A stretch of 18,372 nucleotides of DNA. Source: Gammaproteobacteria bacterium (GTDB lineage Bacteria; Pseudomonadota; Gammaproteobacteria; Steroidobacterales; Rariloculaceae). The translations under genes were made by a program, and so were the position numbers. The DNA is taken from NCBI GenBank assembly GCA_004357505.1, contig SMWC01000021.1:1-18372 (forward strand), written 5' to 3'. The notes below the pieces were generated by a model. The model worked only from the letters and a program-made list of their open reading frames with translations, did not search any database and was not told the origin of the DNA. This document shows, piece by piece, positions 1 through 6,745 of the stretch (its first letter is position 1; each line of letters begins with the position of its first letter).

Positions 1-1530
1 CTGCATGCCTATATGCTCCGGGTCAACGTACCCTACGGCAGTCTGTCATCCGAGCAGATGCATAAATTCGCCCACATCGCTAGAACTTACGATAAGGGTT
101 TTGGTCATTTCACGACGCGGCAGAATATTCAATACAATTGGGTCAAGCTGGAAGACACACCGGATCTTCTCCGTGAACTCGCCGACGTGGAGGTCACGGC
201 TATCCAGTCATCCGGAAACTGCGTGCGCAACATCACGTCTGACCAGTACGCCGGAAGAGCCGGGGATGAAATCGAAGATCCGCGGATCTACTGTGAGTTG
301 CTGCGGCAGTACACGGTCTTGCACCCTGAGTTTTCGTATCTACCGCGCAAGTTCAAGATCGCGGTGACTGGCGCGCCGAAGGACCGTGCCGCCGTAGCCG
401 TGCATGACATCGGGCTGCGGATGCATCTGAACGATGCGGGGCAGATGCGATTCGAAGTGTTGGTCGGTGGTGGTCAGGGCAGAACGCCGTTTATCGCCCA
501 CACGATCCGCGAGTCGCTGGAGCCAGAGCACCTGCTGTCTTATGTCGAGGCGATTCTACGCGTTTACAACATTCACGGCAGGCGCGACAACATCAACAAG
601 GCGCGTATCAAAATCATCGTGAACCAGATGGGGATCGAGAGGTACCGCGAACTCGTCGATGAAGAGTGGGAGCGAATCAAGGACGGCTCGCTCAAGGTGC
701 CGCAGGAAGAGATCGATCGAATTAACGCCTATTTCGCGTCGCCTGAGTATGAAGTGCTTGAGGATATCAGCGAAGAACTCGACGCCGTACGAAAGATTGA
801 TGAGGAATTCGATCGGTGGATGAAGAGTAATGTCGTGGCTCACAAAGTTTCCGGTTACAGCATCGTCAATATCACTCTTAAGGCTCCCGGTCGTGTTCCC
901 GGAGATATCAACGCGGACGACATGGATGCCGTGGCCGATCTTGCGGATCAGTACAGTCTGGGCGAGATCCGAATTAGTCACCGCCAGAACCTTACGCTGG
1001 TCGACGTGAAGCAACAGGCTCTCCATTCCCTTTGGCAGGAACTCAAGCTTCTCGAGCTTGCGACTCCGAATTTAGGCCAAATCACCGATATCATCTGCTG
1101 CCCGGGCCTGGATTACTGTGGTCTCGCGAATGCGCGCTCTATTCCGGTAGCGGACGACATCAACCAGCATTTCGTAGATGTTGATCGCTTGGCCCTGGTC
1201 GGCGATCTTACAATTAACATTTCCGGTTGCATGAACGCGTGCGGCCATCATCACGTCGGAAATATCGGTATTCTCGGGGTGGACAAGCGCGGTAAGGAGT
1301 TTTTTCAGTTGACGCTGGGTGGCTCTTCCGACGAGCACGCGTCGCTAGGTGATCGGCTTGGTCCAGGCCTGCCGCAAGCGGACGTGCCGATTGCGATCGA
1401 GGCCATCGTCGACCAGTATCTACAGGATCGCCAAGAGGACGAACGTTTTTTGGATACTTACCGGCGGATCGGAATTGAGCCCTTCAAAAAGGCCGTATAC
1501 GGCACCCCCGAGAGCAAGGACGTCGCATAG
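1..1530 (+). CDS. cysI: Nitrite/sulfite reductase, siroheme and 4Fe-4S type (5' end cut off by the window)
   Basis: This is the haemoprotein that carries out the six-electron reduction of sulfite to sulfide (or of nitrite to ammonia) in the cytoplasm. The reading frame is open back to base 1, and the first residues (LHAYMLRVNVPYG) align with an internal part of CysI-type proteins, so I judge that roughly 50 N-terminal residues lie outside the window and that the ATG at 13 is not the true start. The siroheme/Fe-S ligand cysteines are visible as C-x5-C (codons at 1099 and 1117) and C-x3-C in SGCMNACGHH (codons at 1228 and 1240). The repeated ferredoxin-like half-domains (FGHFTTRQN near the start, GEIRISHRQN in the second half) are typical. 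The stop overlaps the GTG start of the DUF934 gene, which shows one operon. The DUF934 partner favours sulfite assimilation over nitrite reduction, but sequence alone does not exclude nitrite. Confidence 0.93.
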   Translation: MHAYMLRVNVPYGSLSSEQMHKFAHIARTYDKGFGHFTTRQNIQYNWVKLEDTPDLLRELADVEVTAIQSSGNCVRNITSDQYAGRAGDEIEDPRIYCELLRQYTVLHPEFSYLPRKFKIAVTGAPKDRAAVAVHDIGLRMHLNDAGQMRFEVLVGGGQGRTPFIAHTIRESLEPEHLLSYVEAILRVYNIHGRRDNINKARIKIIVNQMGIERYRELVDEEWERIKDGSLKVPQEEIDRINAYFASPEYEVLEDISEELDAVRKIDEEFDRWMKSNVVAHKVSGYSIVNITLKAPGRVPGDINADDMDAVADLADQYSLGEIRISHRQNLTLVDVKQQALHSLWQELKLLELATPNLGQITDIICCPGLDYCGLANARSIPVADDINQHFVDVDRLALVGDLTINISGCMNACGHHHVGNIGILGVDKRGKEFFQLTLGGSSDEHASLGDRLGPGLPQADVPIAIEAIVDQYLQDRQEDERFLDTYRRIGIEPFKKAVYGTPESKDVA

Positions 1531-2024
1531 TGGCGCTGATCAAAGATGGAAAACTGGTTGACGATGTCTTCGTCTATGTAGGTGACGACGTTACGCTTCC
1601 GGCGGACGGAGCCGTCATCGTGAATCTCGAGCGCTGGCAGTCCTCCCGTGAGGAGTTGCTCCAACGCAACGAGCCTGTGGGTATTCGGCTCAGGAGCGAC
1701 CAGCCCCCCGACCTCATCGGTGCCTGCCTTAAGAAACTCGCGGTGGTCGCGTTGGAGTTTCCGGCCTTCCGGGATGGACGAGCCTACTCCTACGCCCGGC
1801 TCCTCAGGGAGAAATACGATTATCGGGGCGAATTGCGCGCCGTCGGAGACGTGCTCCTGGAGCAGCTACATTTCATGGTCCGCACCGGGATCGATGCCTT
1901 CGAGATACACAGCGAGGATCCGATAGGCGATTTTGAGATCGCAGCCGCGGATTTTTCCGTCTGGTATCAGCCGACAGCGGACGGTCGCCGTACGGCGCTC
2001 GAGCTTCGCCGGCAGCGCAGTTAG
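1530..2024 (+). CDS. DUF934 family protein, sulfite reductase partner
   Basis: This 164-residue cytoplasmic protein belongs to the DUF934 family, which almost always sits directly downstream of CysI-type sulfite reductase genes in proteobacteria. Its biochemical role is not firmly established; a part in electron delivery or in assembly of the reductase has been suggested by context. The family signature is visible in the middle of the protein: EFPAFRDGRAYSYARLLRE followed by RGELRAVGDVLLEQL and a RTGIDAFEI segment. Translation starts at a GTG whose first base is the last base of the upstream TAG, so the two genes are translationally coupled. There is no signal peptide or membrane segment. The length is normal for the family. 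No clear intrinsic terminator is visible after the stop. Confidence 0.9.
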   Translation: MALIKDGKLVDDVFVYVGDDVTLPADGAVIVNLERWQSSREELLQRNEPVGIRLRSDQPPDLIGACLKKLAVVALEFPAFRDGRAYSYARLLREKYDYRGELRAVGDVLLEQLHFMVRTGIDAFEIHSEDPIGDFEIAAADFSVWYQPTADGRRTALELRRQRS

Positions 2025-2052
2025 TCGGTCCTTTCCACATGTCGGTGCGGTG

Positions 2053-2070
2053 GGATTGAAGTGGATTGAA
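2053..2070 (+). repeat. Two direct copies of an 8-bp unit at 10-bp spacing
   Basis: GGATTGAA occurs at 2053-2060 and again at 2063-2070, exactly one helical turn apart, just after the DUF934 stop codon and upstream of the DnaA-box cluster. Such spacing is compatible with a protein-binding site or an iteron-like pair, but two short copies can arise by chance and no family is recognised. Confidence 0.3.
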
Positions 2071-2128
2071 AAAGTGGCAGCTTGGCGGGTTCTTCTCGCG
2101 CCTTGCTCTCAAAAACCTACCTAAGCCC

Positions 2129-2170
2129 ATGATTGTTCTTATAAAGAGAAAATTGCCGTTTTTTTAACCA
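2129..2170. other. AT-rich tract, possible DNA-unwinding element
   Basis: This stretch is clearly richer in A and T than the surrounding GC-rich sequence. It includes the run TTCTTATAAAGAGAAAATTG and a seven-or-more T tract around 2159-2165. It lies about 50-90 bases from the DnaA boxes at 2222-2257, an arrangement seen in bacterial origins, where the AT-rich element is melted beside the boxes. It could equally be the promoter or untranslated region of the dehydrogenase gene at 2337. The rest of the gene-free 2025-2336 stretch shows no further gene or RNA that I recognise. Confidence 0.35.
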
Positions 2171-2221
2171 ATCTAACCTCGGACCAGATAAGGCCGGGCG
2201 AAAAGCGCCGACTTCAAGGTG

Positions 2222-2257
2222 TTTTCCACAGAGTTATCCACAGGATCTGTGGATCAT
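2222..2257. other. Cluster of three DnaA boxes, origin-like
   Basis: Three sites sit within 36 bases: TTTTCCACA at 2222-2230 (fits the relaxed consensus TTWTNCACA), TTATCCACA at 2234-2242 (perfect consensus box), and TGTGGATCA at 2249-2257 in the opposite orientation (close to TGTGGATAA). GATC Dam-type sites occur at 2244-2247, 2252-2255 and 2280-2283. The string CAGAGTTATCCACAG is very similar to the R4 box region of E. coli oriC as I remember it. The flanking genes are not the usual dnaA, dnaN, mnmG, mnmE or rpmH. The cluster could therefore be a chromosomal origin in a rearranged context, a second replicon's origin, or a DnaA-titration or DnaA-regulated promoter site for the gene at 2337. 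Confidence 0.6.
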
Positions 2258-2336
2258 TTTATCGAGTCGATTGAGTCTTGATCGTGCGGTCCCTGTCTTT
2301 CAAACTGTAGCCCGCGCGGTTGCGGAGGCTTCTTTG

Positions 2337-3326
2337 ATGCCTAAAGCTTTGAATCGGCGGCACATCTTGCAGGGCGGGGCCTGGTTGAGCCTAGCTCCGT
2401 TGCTACTCGAGGCTGCGTGCGTCGATACGCCGCGCAGTCCTTTCGGCGATGACTCTACCGCCGAGGAAGTCACCGAGGGCCTCGATCTAACCGGCAAGAC
2501 GGCGCTGGTAACGGGCGTCAACTCGGGTATCGGCTACGAGACGATGCGCGTGTTGGCTCTGCGGGGCGCTCATGTCCTCGGCACCGCGCGGACGGCAGAG
2601 AAAGGCCAAGTGGCTTGTGACAGCGTCGTCGGGCACACGACACCACTTGTCTTGGAGTTATCGGATTTCGATTCGGTCGTTGCCTGCGCGGATGCTGCAC
2701 AGGCGCAGGTCGGCGCCATCGATATGTTGATCTGTAATGCTGGAGTTCTGCTGAACGAATTGCGACAGGTGCGGGGTCTGGAGATGCATTTCGTCGTCAA
2801 TCACCTCGGCCATTTTCTGCTCGTGAATCGTCTATTGGAGCAAGTACTTGCCGCACCGGAGGGCAGGGTCGTCGTCGTCGCCAGCCGAGCGCATCACTCG
2901 GCGCCCGAGGATGGCATCCAGTTCGACAATCTTGCCGGCGAAGGCGATTTCGATCGCCAGGAATTCTACGGGCACTCCAAGCTCGCCAACGGTCTGTTCG
3001 CGCGCGAGCTCGCGCGTCGCTTGGAAGGCACTAACGCCACGTCAAACTCGTTACACCCTGGTGTGGTGGTGACGAACATCGCGAGAAATCTACCCGGCTG
3101 GCAAGATGCGATCTTTCGCTTCGCAGGATCATTGTTTCTGAAATCTGTTGAAGAAGGCGCCGCGACGACTTGTTATGTCGCCACGAGCCCGGAACTTGCC
3201 GGTGTCAACGGGTGCTATTTCTCGGCTTGCAATCCGGTGACTCCGAGCACGAATATGCTCGATGACGATATGGCCCAGAGACTGTGGTCAGTCTCCGAGC
3301 AACTGACCAGGCCTTATCTAAGTTAA
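2337..3326 (+). CDS. Short-chain dehydrogenase/reductase with an N-terminal Tat-like signal
   Basis: This 329-residue NAD(P)-dependent oxidoreductase of the classical SDR family resembles the retinol-dehydrogenase / WW-domain-oxidoreductase type. The cofactor motif TGVNSGIG lies at residues 59-66, NAG at 134-136, a serine in VASRAHHS near 183, and the catalytic YxxxK is Y211 and K215. An in-frame TTG at 2271 would give 22 more residues, but the ATG at 2337 is preferred: GGAGG lies eight bases upstream, and translation from here begins directly with a signal-like segment. That segment reads NRRHILQ, a twin-arginine-like motif, then a hydrophobic stretch ending in LLLEAAC, a poor lipobox. Export would be unusual for an SDR. 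The substrate cannot be told. The gene converges on feoB with only 13 bases between stop codons. Confidence 0.85.
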   Translation: MPKALNRRHILQGGAWLSLAPLLLEAACVDTPRSPFGDDSTAEEVTEGLDLTGKTALVTGVNSGIGYETMRVLALRGAHVLGTARTAEKGQVACDSVVGHTTPLVLELSDFDSVVACADAAQAQVGAIDMLICNAGVLLNELRQVRGLEMHFVVNHLGHFLLVNRLLEQVLAAPEGRVVVVASRAHHSAPEDGIQFDNLAGEGDFDRQEFYGHSKLANGLFARELARRLEGTNATSNSLHPGVVVTNIARNLPGWQDAIFRFAGSLFLKSVEEGAATTCYVATSPELAGVNGCYFSACNPVTPSTNMLDDDMAQRLWSVSEQLTRPYLS

Positions 3327-3339
3327 GGATTAGCAGGTC

Positions 3340-5526
3340 TCAAGCGCTGCCTATCTGGAAAACCAGCAATGCGCCAAGATAACCTAGCCCAGTCATATAA
3401 CTCCACGCGAACAGCGGCCAGCCCCAACCATTCGTTTCACGCTTGATGACGGCGATTGTAGCCGCGCACTGTAGGCACCAGGCGTAGAATACGAGCAGCC
3501 CCAATACCATCGGCAGCGTGAAGACCAGCTGACCATCGGGCCAGGTCGCTACACGTAAGCGGTCCGCCAGGCTTGCCTCGTCGGCGGCGGCTCCGACAGC
3601 ATAGATCGTCCCCAACACCGCCACGACAACCTCACGCGCCGGGAAGCCGGCGATGACAGCGGCTGAGATACGCCAATCCCAGCCAAGCGGGACGAACAGC
3701 GGTTCCACAGCTTGGCCGGCTCGACCGAGCCAGCTCTGCGACAGATGAGCAGCCGCCGCCTCATTATCGATCTGCGCAGCAGCTTGTTTTAGAGCGTCGC
3801 CGTCATACGTCGCGGCCGCCTGCGTTTGAGCGTTCAGGCGTTCTGTCTCGATAAGATCCGAGCGTGGGAAGTAAGCCAGCGCCCACACCACGACCGCAAC
3901 GGCGAAAATGACCGTGCCCGCGCGACGAAGAAATATCCGCGCTCGGTCCAGTAGTTTCATCAGTACCGTCCGCAAATTCGGCAGGTGGAAGTCCGGTAAG
4001 GCGAGAATAAAGGTCGGGGTCGGGCCACGAAGTGCCGATCTTTTCAAGAGCAGCGCAGTCCCTACGCCGCCTACGATCCCCAGCATATACAGACCGAACA
4101 TCACCAAGCCTTGCAGGTTCATGAAGCCGAGACTGCGACTGGGCACGAACGCTGCGATCAGCAACGCGTATACAGGTAGCCTAGCGGAGCACGTCATAAA
4201 AGGCGCGGCAATGATCGTCGCGATTCGATCGCGCCGATTAGGAATCACCCGTGTCGCCATGATAGCGGGAACCGCGCACGCGAAGCCCGACAGCAGTGGG
4301 ATAACCGACTGACCCGACAATCCCACAGAGCGCATAGCTCGATCAACGAGAAATGCCGCTCGCGCCAGGTAACCTGTATCTTCCATGACGATAATAAAGA
4401 GGAACAAGATGATGATCTGTGGCAGAAAGATAATGACGCTGCCGACGCCGGCGATGACGCCGTCCACGAGAAGACTCGTGAACATTCCAGGCGGGAGTCC
4501 GGCTTCCAGCCAGGCGCCGAACGCACTGGTACCGGTATTGATCAGATCCATCGCCGGGGTTGCCCAGGCGAACACGGCCTGAAAGACTGTGGCCATCACG
4601 ACCAGAAAGAGCGCCGTGGCCGGGTAGGGCTGATTCAGCCAGGAACCGAGTTTGCTGCCCCATCGGGCCGTCACGCTGGATTGCGTTTGGACGATTGGCA
4701 GCGTCTGCCTAATCCACTCGTAGCGCTGCCGCGCTTCTACCGCCAGCGGTGGCTGATCTCCGCACAGCGTTTGCCTCAGAACGGAAATTCGTTGCCCCGC
4801 TAGATCCCCCAGTGAATCCTGTAGCATCTGGATTGCGTTACTATCGGCATCGATCAGTGCACGTTCGATCTCAACGAGGCTGAGCGCTGTATCTTGTAGC
4901 TCCCCACGTAGCGTCTCGGCCGCGTGACGAAGCTCCGGCCAGAAGGACCGTGCCTGCGCAGAGTGATTGCTCACGGCTTGTCCGACAAGCTCTCTAAGCC
5001 GGGTCATTCCGCTTCCGGTAGTCGCGACGATCGTGCAGGCAGGGATGTTTCCCAGTCGTCGCGAGAGCGCTGCCGTATCGACTCGAATGTTCTTTCGTAT
5101 TGCCGCGTCCGTCATCGTCAATGCGATGACCATGGGTCGTCCGAGTTCCGCAAGCTGCTGCAGTAGATAGAGGCCTTGGTAAAGTCGCGTTGCGTCGATG
5201 ACGGCGAGAATGACATTGGGAGCGGGAGTCCCGGCTACCCGGCCCAGAAGTACATCGACTGCAATTCGCTCGTCGGCGGAATTCGCGCTCAACGAGTAGG
5301 TTCCCGGTAGGTCGACAAGATCCATCACCACACCGTCCAGCGTAAGCTTGCCGATGCGCTTCTCTACCGTGACACCGGGAAAATTGGCGGTCTTCTGCCG
5401 CAAGCCCGTGAGCCGGTTGAAAACCGTGCTCTTGCCGGAGTTCGGGTTGCCGACCAACGCGATCGTCACCTTTCGCGCCATCGTGACGCGCTCCACCGGT
5501 ACGCGGATGGTGCTGAGCTTAGCCAT
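3340..5526 (-). CDS. feoB: Ferrous iron transporter FeoB
   Basis: FeoB is the inner-membrane Fe(II) uptake protein, with an N-terminal G-protein domain fused to a polytopic membrane domain. With the ATG at 5526 it has 728 residues. G1 is GNPNSGKST (26-34), the G2 threonine lies in PGVTVE, G3 is DLPG (72-75), and the membrane domain carries the gate-like motifs GFACAVPAIMATR and GFPAREVVV plus a CLQC pair near the C-terminus. The G4 motif reads TMTD (137-140) instead of the usual NxxD. The start at 5526 overlaps the feoA stop by eight bases, which argues for translational coupling; a second ATG at 5481 (MARKVTIALVGN) lies closer to the G domain and cannot be excluded. No feoC-like gene follows. 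Confidence 0.95.
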   Translation of the reverse strand: MAKLSTIRVPVERVTMARKVTIALVGNPNSGKSTVFNRLTGLRQKTANFPGVTVEKRIGKLTLDGVVMDLVDLPGTYSLSANSADERIAVDVLLGRVAGTPAPNVILAVIDATRLYQGLYLLQQLAELGRPMVIALTMTDAAIRKNIRVDTAALSRRLGNIPACTIVATTGSGMTRLRELVGQAVSNHSAQARSFWPELRHAAETLRGELQDTALSLVEIERALIDADSNAIQMLQDSLGDLAGQRISVLRQTLCGDQPPLAVEARQRYEWIRQTLPIVQTQSSVTARWGSKLGSWLNQPYPATALFLVVMATVFQAVFAWATPAMDLINTGTSAFGAWLEAGLPPGMFTSLLVDGVIAGVGSVIIFLPQIIILFLFIIVMEDTGYLARAAFLVDRAMRSVGLSGQSVIPLLSGFACAVPAIMATRVIPNRRDRIATIIAAPFMTCSARLPVYALLIAAFVPSRSLGFMNLQGLVMFGLYMLGIVGGVGTALLLKRSALRGPTPTFILALPDFHLPNLRTVLMKLLDRARIFLRRAGTVIFAVAVVVWALAYFPRSDLIETERLNAQTQAAATYDGDALKQAAAQIDNEAAAAHLSQSWLGRAGQAVEPLFVPLGWDWRISAAVIAGFPAREVVVAVLGTIYAVGAAADEASLADRLRVATWPDGQLVFTLPMVLGLLVFYAWCLQCAATIAVIKRETNGWGWPLFAWSYMTGLGYLGALLVFQIGSA

Positions 5527-5755
5527 CGAAGGGTCTAGAGCCGACCTCGAAGTTCCGCGCGTCAGCCTGGCGCAATGACACCGCACTGCCGTAGAGAAGA
5601 AACTCCAGTGGGTCACCGCCTAGTGATGCGCCGACGAACGTCAGTTCCGCGCCCTCCACGAAGCCCATGATCATGAGTCGTTGCACGCTGGCTTCAGCCG
5701 TGTGGATGGCTTCGATACGGACACGGTCGCCCTTCTTGAGATCGGCAAGGGTCAT
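5519..5755 (-). CDS. feoA: FeoA, small SH3-like partner of FeoB
   Basis: This 78-residue cytoplasmic protein of the FeoA family has the SH3-like beta-barrel fold and is thought to bind or regulate FeoB. The family pattern is clear: MTLADLKKGDRVRI at the start, the central RLMIMGFVEGAELTFV, and a C-terminal hydrophobic segment with LLYGSAVSLRQADA. The length is typical. It is the first gene of the feo operon and overlaps feoB by eight bases. A Fur-box palindrome lies about 30-50 bases upstream of its ATG, so expression should be repressed when iron is plentiful. Confidence 0.95.
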   Translation of the reverse strand: MTLADLKKGDRVRIEAIHTAEASVQRLMIMGFVEGAELTFVGASLGGDPLEFLLYGSAVSLRQADARNFEVGSRPFDG

Positions 5756-5784
5756 TGCGGAATTTGGTCCTGCGGCGCTTAGAC

Positions 5785-5803
5785 GCGAATGATAATCATT
5801 CGT
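5785..5803 (-). promoter_or_regulatory. Fur box upstream of feoAB
   Basis: The sequence CGAATGATAATCATTCG (5786-5802) is a perfect 8-1-8 palindrome. The 19-base window 5785-5803 matches about 14 of 19 positions of the classical Fur consensus GATAATGATAATCATTATC. It is placed 30 bases upstream of the feoA start, where bound Fe(II)-Fur would cover the promoter. The site and its position are seen directly; repression by Fur is inferred from known feo regulation. Confidence 0.85.
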
Positions 5804-5850
5804 ATTCTAGGGGCTGGGACTGACGCCTACAAGGGTACCAACACAACAAC

Positions 5851-5867
5851 GGCGGGGGTCCCCCGCC
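5851..5867 (-). terminator. GC-rich hairpin, possible weak terminator of the ABM gene
   Basis: GGCGGGGG-T-CCCCCGCC is a perfect 17-base palindrome starting 30 bases past the stop codon of the gene at 5897-6577 as read on the minus strand. The minus strand after the hairpin reads GTTGTTGTGTTGG, T-rich but without a proper T run. It may slow or end transcription between this gene and feoA. It also sits about 50 bases upstream of the Fur box, so an operator role is possible. Confidence 0.35.
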
Positions 5868-5896
5868 CGGTATAGGCTAATTCTCGACCACGTGGC

Positions 5897-6577
5897 CTAC
5901 AGGGGTCGATAGAGGCGCTCGTCGTAAAGGCTGCCGCTCAGTGGCAGCAATGCGGCACGAAATTCCTTGGTATGTGCTGCGGTGGAGTGAGCAGCCTGAT
6001 CCTCCGCGCTCTCCCAGCTTTCAACCAGCGTCATATGATTCCTGCGGCTGTCCTGCGCGAGCACGTCGAAACGTATATTGCCAGCATCTTTTCGGCTCGC
6101 TGCCACCAGGGTTCGGACGTAGTCGACGCCGGGGTCGAGATACGTCGGAATGATATCGACATGTGTCAGACCATAGATCGCATTGTTGTCATCGATGCTG
6201 GGTCTCACTTCAACCTGACCGTGCTTGCGCTCGTCATAGGGGCTGTAAAGCAGTGGTTCTAAATTCATCCGGAATGTGTTGCTGTGCGCGGCGGCGGCAT
6301 GCGTCGCCTGCGCCTCTGTATCTACCCAGGTTTCGAGTAACGCGAAGTGGTTGGGTCGGCCGATGCGCTGCAGAACCTGGAACCGAGCGTTGCCATCATC
6401 GTCGCGGCTGGCTTCGCCGTGTGCCTTGAGTAACTCGATAGCCCGCTCCGTTGCGGTTGGCGTTACCTCGATATAGGTGATGACGTAGGCCGGCTCGTTC
6501 ATCTGGGCGTAGCCAGCCTGACCGAAACCGAGAGCCAGCACGGCAGAGCCGAGAGCAAGATGTAAGAAAATTCGCAT
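5897..6577 (-). CDS. Exported protein with two antibiotic biosynthesis monooxygenase (ABM) domains
   Basis: This 226-residue protein begins with a Sec signal (MRIFLHLALGSAVLALG, cleavage probably after GYA-Q). Two tandem copies of the dimeric alpha+beta-barrel ABM fold follow, about residues 28-125 and 126-226. The repeat is visible by eye: VITYIEVTPTATERAIELL versus LTHVDIIPTYLDPGVDYV; GNARFQVLQRIGRPNHFALLETW versus GNIRFDVLAQDSRRNHMTLVESW; and AHSNTFRMNLEPL versus AHTKEFRAALLPL, each ending in YDER. ABM proteins include cofactor-free quinone-forming monooxygenases and haem-degrading enzymes, but many have no known activity. A tandem fusion would act as an internal dimer. Export is unusual for this family, whose best-known members are cytoplasmic. 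The gene stands alone between feoA and the dehydrogenase operon. Confidence 0.85.
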   Translation of the reverse strand: MRIFLHLALGSAVLALGFGQAGYAQMNEPAYVITYIEVTPTATERAIELLKAHGEASRDDDGNARFQVLQRIGRPNHFALLETWVDTEAQATHAAAAHSNTFRMNLEPLLYSPYDERKHGQVEVRPSIDDNNAIYGLTHVDIIPTYLDPGVDYVRTLVAASRKDAGNIRFDVLAQDSRRNHMTLVESWESAEDQAAHSTAAHTKEFRAALLPLSGSLYDERLYRPL

Positions 6578-6604
6578 CGCCTGATTCCTTTGGGTTGTGT
6601 CTGA

Positions 6605-6631
6605 CCCCTGCCTTTGTTCACGTAGCAGGGG
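6605..6631 (-). repeat. Inverted repeat upstream of the ABM gene
   Basis: CCCCTGC at 6605-6611 and GCAGGGG at 6625-6631 form a 7-bp stem with a 13-base loop, 28 bases upstream of the ABM start codon. It could be an operator or a hairpin in the leader of that gene, or the end of transcription from the upstream dehydrogenase operon. There is no T run after it on the minus strand. Confidence 0.35.
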
Positions 6632-6745
6632 CGGTGAGACGAAATTCTAACCGTCCGTTCGCTGGAAGTGGGGAACCTATGTAAATCAGCTAGTTATGTT
6701 TAGCCTGTTCGTAGGGCGGCCGTGCGCGGTCCGGCTCGCAGGGTC

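Noticed and set aside
2195..2212. Possible hairpin GGCG...CGCC after the DUF934 gene
   Set aside because: Only four base pairs and no T tract after it; too weak to call a terminator.
3309..3326. Possible terminator hairpin CCTTA...TAAGG at the SDR/feoB convergence
   Set aside because: The stem is only five bases, includes the stop codon, and no T run follows on either strand.
3908..4312. 134-codon + strand frame inside feoB
   Set aside because: It is antisense to the feoB membrane domain, and its Arg/Ser/Lys-rich translation matches no family.
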